A stretch of DNA of 47,537 nucleotides from Thiobacillus sp. (GTDB taxonomy: Bacteria > Pseudomonadota > Gammaproteobacteria > Burkholderiales > Thiobacillaceae), in assembly GCF_024708915.1 (NCBI RefSeq), contig NZ_JANJXQ010000085.1, positions 1-47,537 on the forward strand, given 5' to 3'. The notes under the pieces were generated by a model. That model ran no database searches. It worked only from the letters and a program-made list of their open reading frames with translations, and was not told the DNA's origin. The first letter of the stretch is position 1; every line of letters begins with the position of its first letter. The translations under genes were made by a program, and so were the position numbers. This document shows, piece by piece, positions 9,903-18,282 of this stretch.

Positions 9903-10586
9903 ATGGGTTTTTCCGACGCCGACCTCACCGCGATCTGGCTGACCCTGCGAGTGGCGGGCCTGACCACGATCCTGCTGTTCATCGTCGGCACGCCGATCGC
10001 CTGGTGGCTGGCCAGAACCCGCTCGAAGTGGAAAGCGCCCGTCGGCGCGGTGGTGGCGCTGCCGCTGGTGCTGCCGCCCACCGTGCTGGGGTTTTATCTG
10101 CTGGTGACGATGGGGCCGAACGGCCCCATCGGCCACTTGACCCAGTCGCTCGGGCTGGGGGTGCTGCCGTTCACCTTCTGGGGGCTGGTGGTGGCCTCGG
10201 TGCTCTATTCCATGCCCTTCGTGGTGCAGCCGATCCAGAACGCCATCGTAGCCCTGGGCACGCGCCCGCTGGAGGTGGCCGCAACCCTGCGGGCGAGCCC
10301 CTGGGACCGTTTCTGGAGCGTGGTGGTGCCGCTCGCCCGGCCCGGCTTTCTCACCGCCGGCATCCTCGGCTTTACCCATACCGTGGGCGAATTCGGCGTG
10401 GTGCTGATGATCGGCGGCAACATCCCCGGCGTCACCCGCGTGGTTTCGGTGCAGATATACGATCACGTCGAGGCGCTGGAATATGCCGAAGCGCACTGGC
10501 TGGCCGGCAGCATGGTGATTTTCTCGTTTCTGGTGCTGCTGGCGCTTTACACCTTCAACCCCAACAAGCTTCGGGTCACGCCGTGA
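9903..10586 (+). CDS. modB: Molybdate ABC transporter permease ModB
   Basis: Inner-membrane permease of the molybdate importer, 227 residues, with about five or six hydrophobic segments. It starts [20 protein letters not shown], has [19 protein letters not shown] in the second and third helices, and the cytoplasmic EAA loop contacting ModC reads [40 protein letters not shown] follows, characteristic of ModB. No strong Shine-Dalgarno sequence is visible. It is the fourth gene of the operon; the ATPase follows after a 71-base gap. Confidence 0.96.
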   Translation: MGFSDADLTAIWLTLRVAGLTTILLFIVGTPIAWWLARTRSKWKAPVGAVVALPLVLPPTVLGFYLLVTMGPNGPIGHLTQSLGLGVLPFTFWGLVVASVLYSMPFVVQPIQNAIVALGTRPLEVAATLRASPWDRFWSVVVPLARPGFLTAGILGFTHTVGEFGVVLMIGGNIPGVTRVVSVQIYDHVEALEYAEAHWLAGSMVIFSFLVLLALYTFNPNKLRVTP

Positions 10587-10657
10587 CCCGTGTCGCCGCC
10601 GGACCGACCGGCCGGGACACGCCGGGCGGCAGCCAGCGATCTGATGAATCCGCAACC

Positions 10658-11734
10658 ATGAACGACGACATTCAAGCCGGATTCCTCCTGAAATACCCGG
10701 ACTTCACCCTCGATGTCGATCTCCGCCTGCCCGGCCGCGGCGTCACCGCGCTGTTCGGCCACTCCGGTTCCGGCAAGACCACGCTGCTGCGCTGCATCGC
10801 CGGGCTGGAACGCGCGTCCACCGGGCGCCTCGTCGTCAACGGCGAAGTCTGGCAGGACGCCGGCCGCTTCCTGCCGACGCATCGGCGCCCGCTCGGTTAC
10901 GTGTTTCAGGAAGCCAGCCTGTTTCCGCACCTCACCGCGCGCGGCAATATTGAATACGGCATGAAGCGCGCCGCCGAACCGCTGGACCGCGCCGCGCTCG
11001 ATCATGTCGTCGACTTGCTCGGCATCCGCGCGCTGCTGGATCACAAGTCGGACCAGCTCTCCGGCGGCGAGCGGCAGCGCGTCGCCGTCGCCCGGGCGCT
11101 GGCGGTCAGACCCCGGCTGCTGCTCATGGACGAACCGCTGGCCGCACTCGACCTCAAGCGCAAGCAGGAAATCCTGCCCTACCTGGAACGCCTGCACGAC
11201 GAGTTGGACATCCCGATGCTTTACGTCAGCCACAGCCCGGACGAAGTGGCGCGCCTGGCCGATCACATCGTCGTCCTCTCCGAGGGGCGTGCGCTTGCCC
11301 AGGGCGGACTGGCCGAGACGCTGGCGCGCGTCGACGTCCCCATCCAGCTGGGCGAAGACGTTGGCGCGGTGCTGGAAGGCACGGTCGGCGAACGCGACGC
11401 CGCCTGGCATCTGGCTCGCGTCGATTTCGCCGGCGGCGGCCTGTGGGTGCGCGATACCGGCCTGCCGCCCGGCCGCCGGGTGCGCATCCGCATCCTGGCG
11501 CGCGACGTCAGCCTGTCGCTGACGCATCAGGACGGCACCAGCATCCTCAACCTGCTGCAGGGCACGGTGACCGAAATCGCCGACGACAGCCACCCCGCCC
11601 TGGCCCTGGTCCGGGTCGAGGTCGGCGGCACGCCTGTCGTCGCGCGGGTGACCCGGCGCTCCGCCGCCGCGCTCGCACTGGCGCCCGGCCGGCCGGTCTG
11701 GGTGCAGATCAAGTCGGTGGCGCTGATTGGCTGA
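10658..11734 (+). CDS. modC: Molybdate ABC transporter ATPase ModC
   Basis: ATPase energising molybdate import, 358 residues like E. coli ModC. Walker A is GHSGSGKTTLLR (near residue 35), the signature is LSGGERQRVAVARAL, Walker B LLLMDEPLAALDLKRK, and the H-loop YVSHSPDE. The C-terminal region (about 290-358, SILNLLQGTVTEIADDSH) is a single Mop/TOBE domain that can bind molybdate for trans-inhibition, as expected of ModC. The ATG at 10658 was chosen because the protein then begins MNDDIQAGFLLKYPDFTLDV, matching the family; longer in-frame readings run back through modB in a wrong frame. The start has only a weak ribosome-binding site. Last gene of this operon. Confidence 0.96.
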   Translation: MNDDIQAGFLLKYPDFTLDVDLRLPGRGVTALFGHSGSGKTTLLRCIAGLERASTGRLVVNGEVWQDAGRFLPTHRRPLGYVFQEASLFPHLTARGNIEYGMKRAAEPLDRAALDHVVDLLGIRALLDHKSDQLSGGERQRVAVARALAVRPRLLLMDEPLAALDLKRKQEILPYLERLHDELDIPMLYVSHSPDEVARLADHIVVLSEGRALAQGGLAETLARVDVPIQLGEDVGAVLEGTVGERDAAWHLARVDFAGGGLWVRDTGLPPGRRVRIRILARDVSLSLTHQDGTSILNLLQGTVTEIADDSHPALALVRVEVGGTPVVARVTRRSAAALALAPGRPVWVQIKSVALIG

Positions 11735-11818
11735 GATCGCCATCCCGACCGGCTCGGCGTCGCATCGGGCAGCGGCGAAGGAGCCGAACGCGAGGTTCGC
11801 GCGTCGCCCCTGAGCCGC

Positions 11819-11855
11819 GCCGGCTGAACGACTGCCGCGCCGTCGTTCAGCCGGC
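11819..11855 (+). terminator. 14-bp hairpin after modC
   Basis: GCCGGCTGAACGAC and GTCGTTCAGCCGGC form a perfect 14-bp stem around a 9-base loop, about 85 bases after the modC stop and 54 bases before the next gene. No U-run follows, so it is a stable transcript end or attenuation structure rather than a classical intrinsic terminator. The rest of 11735-11908 shows nothing I can name. Confidence 0.55.
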
Positions 11856-11908
11856 CGTCGCAAGCGGGTAAACTCCCCCGCTTTCACGCTTGTCGACAGG
11901 CTGTCACG

Positions 11909-12304
11909 ATGAAACGTAAAACCGGTTCCGGCCCCAGCAAACCGGCCCACCCGCGACTGCGGGTGCTGTTGGGCGAGCGCATCGCCATCGGCCCCGGCAA
12001 GGCCGCCCTGCTGGAGGCCATTGCCCGTTACGGCTCGATCTCGGCGGCGGCGCGCGCAAACAGCATGTCCTACCGGCGCGCCTGGAATCTGGTCGACACC
12101 ATGAACAAATGCTTCATCACCCCGCTGGTGGTCACCAGCGCGGGGGGGCAGCATGGCGGCGGCGCAAGCCTGACGGATTTGGGGCGCGAGGCCCTGACCA
12201 GTTACCAGGCCATGGAAATCAAGGCGGCACGCGCGGTCGCGCGCGAGTTCGAGGCTTTCCAGCGCTTCCTGGCCGCGCCTGAAAAGCCGCCCGCCGACGA
12301 CTGA
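11909..12304 (+). CDS. modE: Second ModE-type regulator, HTH domain only
   Basis: 131 residues, a paralogue of the product at 6927-7283: LLGERIAIGPGKAALLEAIA and GSISAAARANSMSYRRAW followed by NLVDTMNKCFITPLV match it closely in order and spacing. It has a longer basic N-terminus (MKRKTGSGPSKPAHPRLRV) and, like its paralogue, no molybdate-binding Mop domains. A hairpin separates it from modC, so it may have its own promoter. It lies just upstream of two ModE-like boxes and the TonB/FecCD operon, which it probably controls. Whether the two ModE proteins form heterodimers or split the two operators between them cannot be told from sequence. Confidence 0.9.
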   Translation: MKRKTGSGPSKPAHPRLRVLLGERIAIGPGKAALLEAIARYGSISAAARANSMSYRRAWNLVDTMNKCFITPLVVTSAGGQHGGGASLTDLGREALTSYQAMEIKAARAVAREFEAFQRFLAAPEKPPADD

Positions 12305-12325
12305 TCGCCGGGACGGCCGTTTGGG

Positions 12326-12354
12326 TTGACACGGATCGGGGACATCGATATCGT
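12326..12354 (+). promoter_or_regulatory. Candidate sigma-70 promoter of the TonB/FecCD operon
   Basis: A consensus TTGACA (12326-12331) is followed after 17 bases by TATCGT (12349-12354, four of six matches to TATAAT). The -10 region is overlapped by the ModE-like box at 12352-12375, a layout that would let a bound regulator block RNA polymerase. The transcript would carry a leader of roughly 190-220 bases. Confidence 0.5.
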
Positions 12355-12375
12355 TATATACCGTTGTGCATTACG
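12352..12375. promoter_or_regulatory. ModE-like box A ahead of the TonB/FecCD operon
   Basis: CGTTATA-N10-CATTACG, an imperfect palindrome with the same half-site length and 10-base spacer as the perfect box at 7372-7403. Extended by two bases on the left it reads ATCGTTATATA, which agrees with the E. coli ModE half-site ATCGnTATATA. It overlaps the candidate -10 element. Confidence 0.65.
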
Positions 12376-12429
12376 AAAATGATCGGGCCAGCTCCCATCG
12401 GGCGAAAAACCGTCTTTTTTTTGGCCAGC

Positions 12430-12453
12430 CGATATGCACGCACATACATAACG
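12430..12453. promoter_or_regulatory. ModE-like box B ahead of the TonB/FecCD operon
   Basis: CGATATG-N10-CATAACG, one mismatch from the perfect CGATATG-N10-CATATCG. Its centre is 78 bases downstream of box A. It lies in the transcribed leader if the promoter at 12326 is right, so it could act as a roadblock or as part of a looped complex with box A. A run of eight T (12415-12422) lies between the boxes. Confidence 0.6.
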
Positions 12454-12549
12454 ATTCACGGCTGCGCCTTGGCCTGCATCAACACGGGACCGGCATCGAT
12501 CCGGTGGCACTGTCCATGCCGGGCCGTGCTTCACGAACAGGAGATCAAA

Positions 12550-12588
12550 GTGGAAAACGCGTTTCAGAACGGGGTCGCCCATGTCTGA
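12550..12588 (+). CDS. 12-residue leader ORF overlapping the DUF364 gene start
   Basis: GTG at 12550 is preceded by AGGAG with an ideal 6-base spacing and opens a 12-codon frame, MENAFQNGVAHV, that stops at 12588, 8 bases inside the DUF364 gene (ATG 12581). The DUF364 start itself has only a poor ribosome site, so ribosomes may be loaded here and re-initiate downstream. No homologue is recognised. It could alternatively be fortuitous. Confidence 0.45.
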   Translation: MENAFQNGVAHV

Positions 12589-13456
12589 CTTGCTGCGTGA
12601 AATTTCAGACGAAGTGGCCGCGCGGCTGGGCCCGGCCCAGGATCGGCTGAGCATCGAGCGCGCGGTGCTGGGCCTGTTTTTCGTCGGGGTGAAGCTGAGC
12701 AACGGTGCGGGTGGCGTCTGCGCCACCCCGCTGAAGGGCATTCCACAGGCGGTGTGCTGTCCTAGCTCCGCCCAGGCGATGCCGGCACCCGGCAAACTGC
12801 ACGGCCGCTCCGTCGGCCAGGCGCTGGAGGATTTGCATCGCGGCGGCCAGCTGCGGCGGGCGCTGGCCATCGCCACCCTGAATGCGCTGGTCGAGTCGGT
12901 TTGGCAGCAGGACGGCGTGCCCGACGGCGTCAGCCAGAACGGCCGCGATGCCCTGTCCGCCCTGGACATCCAGCCGCACCACCACGTCGTCCTGGTAGGC
13001 GGGTTCCCGCCGTACATGCGCGAGTTCATACGGACCGAACAGTCGTTCAGGGTCCTCGAACTCGACCCCACGGTACTGAAACCCGAGGAACTCCCCTACT
13101 ACGTCCCCGCCGCGCAGGCGGCGCAGACGATTCCCCATGCCCATGCTCTGGTCGTGACCGGCACCACCCTGATCAACGGCAGCCTCGACGCGCTGCTCGA
13201 TCTGGCCCGCCCCGGCACGCAAATCGCGCTGATCGGCCCCAGCGTGCCGCTGCTGCCGGGCCCCTTCCTCAAGCGCGGCGTCGCGGTGCTGGGCGGGGTG
13301 CGGGTCGGCGACCCGGATGCGCTGCTCGATTGCCTGGCCGAAGGCGGGTCTGGCTACCATTTTTTCGGCAAGTCGGCCGAACGGGTCACCTTGCGGGCTG
13401 CGCCGCCGCGGTCCGGCGGGCTGCCCGATTCGACCTTTTGTTCACGTTTCCACTGA
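12581..13456 (+). CDS. DUF4213/DUF364 family protein, putative metal-chelation enzyme
   Basis: 291-residue cytoplasmic protein of the family whose solved member (Dhaf4260 of Desulfitobacterium) combines an enolase-like N-terminal domain with a Rossmann-like domain and was proposed to act in heavy-metal chelation. Here residues about 5-110 form the DUF4213 part (LGLFFVGVKLSNGAGGVCATPL) and about 120-275 the DUF364 part (HHHVVLVGGFPPYMREFIR, ALVVTGTTLINGSLDALLDL, IALIGPSVPLLP). Cysteines at ACC-like spots (GVCATPL, AVCCPSS) could be ligands. It opens an operon regulated by ModE-like boxes and is followed by a TonB receptor after 25 bases, so a role in processing the imported metal or its chelator is plausible. 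Exact reaction unknown. Confidence 0.85.
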   Translation: MSDLLREISDEVAARLGPAQDRLSIERAVLGLFFVGVKLSNGAGGVCATPLKGIPQAVCCPSSAQAMPAPGKLHGRSVGQALEDLHRGGQLRRALAIATLNALVESVWQQDGVPDGVSQNGRDALSALDIQPHHHVVLVGGFPPYMREFIRTEQSFRVLELDPTVLKPEELPYYVPAAQAAQTIPHAHALVVTGTTLINGSLDALLDLARPGTQIALIGPSVPLLPGPFLKRGVAVLGGVRVGDPDALLDCLAEGGSGYHFFGKSAERVTLRAAPPRSGGLPDSTFCSRFH

Positions 13457-13481
13457 TCCAAACCTTCCCCGGAGTCAACGC

Positions 13482-15479
13482 ATGTCCCTCGCCAAACCGC
13501 GCATCCTGCCCGCCCTGATCGCCAGTCTTCTCACCCCGGGCGTCAGCCTGGCAGACGACCCGGTATTCGACCTCGGCACCATCACCGTCACCGCCAGCCG
13601 CCCGCAGCTTGGCGTCGTCGCGCCGGAGCAGGTCGCTTCCGTGGTCACGCGCGACGATATCCAGACGCACAACCGGGAAACCGTGGGCGACGCCGTCAAC
13701 CTGCTCTCCGGCGTCACGGTTTCGACCAACTCGCGCAACGAGCAGACGGTTTATCTGCGCGGCTACGATCCGCGCCAGGCGCCGCTGTTCATCGACGGCA
13801 TTCCGGTCTATGTGCCGTACGACGGCTACGTCGATTTCGGCCGCTTCGACACCGCCGACCTGGCCGCGATCCAGGTTGCCAAGGGCTTCAGCTCGGTGGC
13901 CTACGGCCCCAACACCCTGGGCGGCGCCATCAACCTCATTTCGCGCAAGCCGCGCAAGGCCTTCGAGGGCGACGTCAGCATCGGCTTCGGCGAGGAAGGC
14001 GCCCGCCGCACCGCGGTCAACCTGGGCAGCAACCAGGGCAGCTGGTACATCCAGGCCGGCGCCGCCTACCGCGAGGCCGACGGCTTCAGCCTGTCCGACG
14101 ACTTCACGCCGACCGCCACCGAAGACGGCGGCCGCCGCGACAACTCCTACTACAAGGACAGCAAGGGGACGCTGAAACTGGGTCTCACCCCCGGCGGCGG
14201 CGACGAATACGCCCTCACCTACACCAAGCAGGACGGCGAGAAGGGACAGCCGCCCTCCACCGTGCCCACCGCGCGCTACTGGCAATGGCCGTACTGGGAC
14301 AAGGAAAGCCTGTATTTCGTCTCGCGCACCGGACTGGGCGCCCACGAAACGCTGAAACTGCGGCTCTACACCGACAAGTTCGACAACGAGGTGAACAGCT
14401 TCACCGACAACACCTACACCACGCTCAAAACCAGCGGCTCCGGCAGCGTCGGCACCGGCCGCAGCATCTACCACGACAAGAGCGTCGGCGGCTCGGTTGA
14501 ACTGGAGTCGCGTCGTTTCAGCGGCCACACCCTGCGCGCGGTGGCCCATTACAAGGTCGACCAGCACGAGGAGCGCGACGGCAATGCCTTGCTCAATGCC
14601 GACTTCGAGGACACCCTGCGCTCGCTGTCGGTGGAGGATGGCATCCAGCTGGGCGACAAGACCCTGCTCTCCATCGGCCTTGCCCACCACGAACTGGCCC
14701 CGGACAAGGTTTTCAAATCCGGCCCCGGCCCGGCCTACGCATTGCCCGACAAGCAAAGCTCGACCGATCCGCAGATCGGCCTGTTCCACGACCTCTCGCC
14801 AACGGCGCGCCTGTACGCCACGGCCGCCGAAAAAACCCGTCTGCCCACGCTCAAGGATCGCTACTCCGCACGCTTGGGCAATTTCATCCCCAACCCTGAT
14901 CTCGGTCCGGAACAGGCGCGCAACTACGAAATCGGCTACCAGGGACAAGCCTGGGCTGGCGCCACGGTCGAGTTCACCGTGTTCTGGAACGACATCCAGG
15001 ACAAGATTCAGGAAGTGCGCCCCAACCCGGCGCTGAATTGCTCGGCGACCAACCAATGCCAGATGCAGAACGTCGGCGAGGCGCGCATCAAAGGCGTCGA
15101 ACTGGGTCTCAAGACCCCGCTGGGCAGTCGCTGGGAAGTGGGCGGCAACGCCACCTTCATGGATCTGGAAAACCGCAGCGATCCCACGGTCAGGCTGACC
15201 GGCATTCCGGAAACCAAGATCATCCTGCACGCACTCTGGCGGCCGGCGGATGCCGTGAGCCTGATCGCCTTCGCCGAGCACGACGGCAGCCGCTGGGCCT
15301 CCAACACGGTCAAGCTGGATGGTTTCACCACCCTCAACCTGAAGGCCGCCTGGCGGCCGATGAAAAACCTGTCCGCCGAGGCCGGCGTGAACAACGTCGG
15401 CGACGAGAACTACGAACTCGACCAGGGTTTCCCCGCCGCCGGACGGATGTGGTTCGCCAACCTGAACTACACCTTCTGA
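13482..15479 (+). CDS. TonB-dependent outer-membrane receptor
   Basis: 665-residue TonB-dependent transporter. A signal peptide (about 1-24, ending GVSLADD) is followed by a TonB-box-like stretch FDLGTITVTASR, the plug domain (about 45-160, with DDIQTHNRETVGDAVNLLSG and VYLRGYDPRQAPLFIDGIPV, then YGPNTLGGAINLISRKP), and a 22-strand barrel ending in the aromatic terminus NLNYTF. The internal start at 13482 was chosen for its CGGAG site and signal peptide. Two cysteines in one predicted loop (LNCSATNQCQ) could pair. It imports a scarce solute too big or rare for porins; with ModE-like boxes upstream and a FecCD-type importer downstream, molybdate, tungstate or a metallophore complex is the inferred cargo. 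Confidence 0.93.
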   Translation: MSLAKPRILPALIASLLTPGVSLADDPVFDLGTITVTASRPQLGVVAPEQVASVVTRDDIQTHNRETVGDAVNLLSGVTVSTNSRNEQTVYLRGYDPRQAPLFIDGIPVYVPYDGYVDFGRFDTADLAAIQVAKGFSSVAYGPNTLGGAINLISRKPRKAFEGDVSIGFGEEGARRTAVNLGSNQGSWYIQAGAAYREADGFSLSDDFTPTATEDGGRRDNSYYKDSKGTLKLGLTPGGGDEYALTYTKQDGEKGQPPSTVPTARYWQWPYWDKESLYFVSRTGLGAHETLKLRLYTDKFDNEVNSFTDNTYTTLKTSGSGSVGTGRSIYHDKSVGGSVELESRRFSGHTLRAVAHYKVDQHEERDGNALLNADFEDTLRSLSVEDGIQLGDKTLLSIGLAHHELAPDKVFKSGPGPAYALPDKQSSTDPQIGLFHDLSPTARLYATAAEKTRLPTLKDRYSARLGNFIPNPDLGPEQARNYEIGYQGQAWAGATVEFTVFWNDIQDKIQEVRPNPALNCSATNQCQMQNVGEARIKGVELGLKTPLGSRWEVGGNATFMDLENRSDPTVRLTGIPETKIILHALWRPADAVSLIAFAEHDGSRWASNTVKLDGFTTLNLKAAWRPMKNLSAEAGVNNVGDENYELDQGFPAAGRMWFANLNYTF

Positions 15480-15512
15480 ACGCGAGGCCGCCATGGCTGG
15501 AGATGCAACGAC

Positions 15513-16526
15513 ATGAAGCGACGCGAATTCCTTGGCGCGCTGGCTGCCCTCTCGACTGCGCCCTGGGCCCACGCCCTGGCCGCGCCCGCCAGCGGCCTGC
15601 ATGTCTTCGGCGCGCCTCCCGCGCCGGAGCGGGTGCACCGGGTATTTGCCGCCGGCGCGCCGGCGGCGGTGCTGGTGCATGCCCTTGCGCCGGACACGCT
15701 GCTGGGCTGGCCCTGGCCGCTCGCCGACGAGGCGCTGGCGCTGCTTGCGCCCGCGGCGCGGGCGCTGCCGATGCTGGGGCGGCTGGCAGGACGCGGCAGC
15801 ACCCTGCCGCTGGAAAAGCTCGTCGCACTCAAGCCCGATCTCATCGTCGACGCCGGCACGGTGGATGCCACCTACCTCTCCACCGCCGAGCGGGTGTGGC
15901 GGCAGACCGGCATTCCCACCGTGCTGGTCGACGGGCGGCTGGCCGACAGCGCCCGCCAGTTGCGTGCGACCGGACGGCTGCTGGGCGTGGCCGAACGCGG
16001 CGAGTGGCTGGCTCGATACGCTGAAACGACGCTCGTCGCCTGCGGCGGCATCGCCGCCCAGCGCCGGCCGCGCGTCTATCTCGCCCGCGCCGCCGACGGT
16101 CTGGAAACGCCGCTGCCCCGTTCGGTCAACGGCGAGTGCATCGAAGCCGCCTGCGGCATCAACGTTGTCCAGGGCGGGGGCGGCAGCCTGGCGCGCATTT
16201 CCCGCGAACAGATCCTCGCCTGGTCGCCCGAGGCTATCGTCACCCAGTATCCGGAATTCCATGCGCTGGCCTTGCGGGATGCTTTCTGGAAACGCCTGCC
16301 CGCCGTGCGCGAAGGCCGCTTGTTGCTGGCGCCTGCGGCGCCTTTCGGCTGGCTCGACGGCCCGCCGAGCGTCAACCGGCTGATCGGCGTGCGCTGGCTG
16401 GCCGCGCGCCTGCACGGCAGCGCCGCCCGCGTCGACTGGATCGAATTCGCCCGCGAATTTCACGCGCTGTTCTACGGCCATGCGCCGACCCGCGAGGAAC
16501 TGGCGCGGCTGCCCGGCCTGGGATGA
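15513..16526 (+). CDS. Periplasmic binding protein of a FecB/BtuF/MolA-type ABC importer
   Basis: 337 residues. The N-terminus MKRREFLGALAALSTAPWAH has a twin-arginine pair followed by F-L, a Tat-like signal, with cleavage near ALAAPA. The mature part has the two lobes of class III binding proteins joined by a long helix: LEKLVALKPDLIVDAGTVDA in lobe one, VWRQTGIPTVLVDGRLADSA leading to the helix, and EQILAWSPEAIVTQYPEF in lobe two. The family binds siderophores, cobalamin, haem and, in Haemophilus MolA, molybdate and tungstate. The stop overlaps the permease gene by ATGA. A Tat route would suit a protein that folds before export, perhaps around a cofactor, but Sec export cannot be excluded. 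Confidence 0.88.
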   Translation: MKRREFLGALAALSTAPWAHALAAPASGLHVFGAPPAPERVHRVFAAGAPAAVLVHALAPDTLLGWPWPLADEALALLAPAARALPMLGRLAGRGSTLPLEKLVALKPDLIVDAGTVDATYLSTAERVWRQTGIPTVLVDGRLADSARQLRATGRLLGVAERGEWLARYAETTLVACGGIAAQRRPRVYLARAADGLETPLPRSVNGECIEAACGINVVQGGGGSLARISREQILAWSPEAIVTQYPEFHALALRDAFWKRLPAVREGRLLLAPAAPFGWLDGPPSVNRLIGVRWLAARLHGSAARVDWIEFAREFHALFYGHAPTREELARLPGLG

Positions 16527-17527
16527 ATCTGGTTCGCCACAGCGTCGGCATGCGCTTCGCCATCCTCTCGGCGCCCCTCGTCGCGGCGCTGCTGGCGGCC
16601 TTCGCCTTCGGGCCGTACCCGTTGTCGCCGCAACAAGTTCTGGCCGCCGTGTGGGCCGGGCCGGCGGCCGACAGCGACGCCGCCACCGTGGTCTGGCAGT
16701 TGCGCCTGCCGCGCATCGCCGCCGGGCTGCTGGTCGGCGCGGCGCTTTCCGCCGCCGGGGCGGCCTATCAGGGCATGTTCAGGAACCCGCTGGTTTCGCC
16801 CGACATCCTTGGCGTGTCCGCCGGCGCCGGGCTGGGCGCGGCGCTCGCCATCTACCTCGGCCTGCCGCTGGCGGCGGTGCAGGCCATCGCCTTCGTCGGC
16901 GGACTGCTGGCGGTGGCCGCGGTGGTTTTCGTCGCCGGCCGGGTGCGCCGCCACGACCCGGTGCTGGTGCTGGTGCTCGCCGGCGTCGCCGTGGGCACAC
17001 TGTTTTCCGCCGGCATTTCGCTGGTCAAGGTGCTGGCCGATCCCACCGTGCAACTGCCCGCCATCACCTTCTGGCTGCTGGGCGGACTCAACGCCGTCGC
17101 GGCCGGCGACCTCTGGGTTGCCGCGCCCCTCGTCGTCGCGGGTCTGGTCCCCATGCTGCTGCTGCGCTGGCGCGTCAACCTTCTGTCGCTGTCGGACGAG
17201 GAAGCCGCCGCGCTGGGCGTGAACGTGGCGCGCCTGCGCGGCATTCTGATCGTCTCCGCCACGCTGATGACGGCGGCCGCCGTCTCCATCGCTGGCATCG
17301 TCGGCTGGATCGGCCTGGTGGTGCCCCATGCCGCGCGGCTGCTGGTGGGGCCGGAGTTCTCCCGGCTGTTGCCGGCCTCCCTGCTGCTGGGCGGCGGCTT
17401 CCTCGTCGCCGCCGACACCCTGGCCCGCTCGGCGGCGGCCATCGAACTGCCGCTGGGCATTCTCACGGCGCTGGTCGGCGCGCCGGTGTTCCTGTGGCTG
17501 CTGGCGCGGACGGGGCGGAGCGGATGA
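16523..17527 (+). CDS. FecCD/BtuC/MolB-type ABC permease
   Basis: 334-residue inner-membrane permease of the FecCD family with about ten helices. Family landmarks include LRLPRIAAGLLVGAALSAAG, AYQGMFRNPLVSPDILGVSA and VGWIGLVVPHAARLLVGPEF, the last being the cytoplasmic coupling region that docks on the ATPase. Such permeases carry iron-siderophores, cobalamin, haem or, for Haemophilus MolB, molybdate. It overlaps the binding-protein gene upstream and the ATPase gene downstream by four bases each, so the three products form one importer. Confidence 0.94.
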   Translation: MNLVRHSVGMRFAILSAPLVAALLAAFAFGPYPLSPQQVLAAVWAGPAADSDAATVVWQLRLPRIAAGLLVGAALSAAGAAYQGMFRNPLVSPDILGVSAGAGLGAALAIYLGLPLAAVQAIAFVGGLLAVAAVVFVAGRVRRHDPVLVLVLAGVAVGTLFSAGISLVKVLADPTVQLPAITFWLLGGLNAVAAGDLWVAAPLVVAGLVPMLLLRWRVNLLSLSDEEAAALGVNVARLRGILIVSATLMTAAAVSIAGIVGWIGLVVPHAARLLVGPEFSRLLPASLLLGGGFLVAADTLARSAAAIELPLGILTALVGAPVFLWLLARTGRSG

Positions 17528-18282
17528 ATGTGCTCGAAGCCCGCGGCCTCGCCATCGGCTACCGCCACCGGCCGGTGGGCGAGGACATCGATCTCGTCCT
17601 CGATGCGGGCGAGGTGCTGTGTCTGCTCGGCCCCAACGGCGGCGGCAAGACCACGCTGTTTCGCACCCTGCTGGGCATCCTGCCGCCGCTTTCCGGCACG
17701 GTGCGGGTCGCCGGCCGCGCACTTGCCGACTGGTCGCGGCAGGCGCTGGCGACGCAGCTCGCTTACGTGCCGCAGTCCCACGCCGGGCTGTTCGCCTTCA
17801 CCGTCGAGGAGGTGGTGCTGATGGGCCGCACCGCGCGCCTGCCGCGTTTTTCCACGCCGTCGGTGCGCGACCGTGAGATGAGTCAAGCCTGCCTCGCGCG
17901 CCTCGGCATCGGTCATCTGGCTGACCGCGTCTACACGGAAATCTCCGGCGGCGAGCGGCAGCTGGCGCTGATCGCCCGCGCCCTGGCCCAGGAGGCGGCG
18001 GTCCTGATCCTCGACGAGCCCACCGCCAGCCTCGACTTCGGCAACCAGTTGCGGGTGCTGAAGGAGATCGATGCGCTCAAGCGCCAGGGATTGGCGATCC
18101 TGATGTCCACCCACCAGCCCGAACACGCCCTGCGCGCGGCCGACCGCATCGCCCTGCTCAAGGCCGGCCGCATCGTCGGCCAGGGCCCGCGTGCCCTGGC
18201 GACGGCGGATCGGCTCGCCGAACTCTACGGCGCCGATGCCGGCGATGTGGCGCGCAGCCTGCCGCAACTGGCGGGAGCGTGA
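17524..18282 (+). CDS. ABC ATPase of the FecE/BtuD/MolC type
   Basis: 252-residue ATPase of the importer. Walker A is GPNGGGKTTLFRTL (near residue 36), the Q-loop region LAYVPQSHAGLFAF, the signature ISGGERQLALIARAL, Walker B AAVLILDEPTASLDF, and the switch histidine MSTHQPEHAL. Length and the short C-terminus without a TOBE/Mop domain separate it from ModC and match the FecE/BtuD group. Start overlaps the permease stop by ATGA; its stop overlaps the next gene's ATG by one base. Confidence 0.94.
   Translation: MNVLEARGLAIGYRHRPVGEDIDLVLDAGEVLCLLGPNGGGKTTLFRTLLGILPPLSGTVRVAGRALADWSRQALATQLAYVPQSHAGLFAFTVEEVVLMGRTARLPRFSTPSVRDREMSQACLARLGIGHLADRVYTEISGGERQLALIARALAQEAAVLILDEPTASLDFGNQLRVLKEIDALKRQGLAILMSTHQPEHALRAADRIALLKAGRIVGQGPRALATADRLAELYGADAGDVARSLPQLAGA

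Noticed and set aside
12415..12422. T8 run between the two ModE-like boxes as an intrinsic terminator or attenuator
   Set aside because: The preceding sequence offers only a three-base-pair stem (CGG and CCG), too weak to call.
13386..16481. A 1031-codon open frame on the minus strand, opposite the TonB receptor and binding-protein genes
   Set aside because: It is antisense to two well-recognised genes, has the Gly/Ala/Arg/Val-rich composition of GC-rich shadow frames and no recognisable domain.
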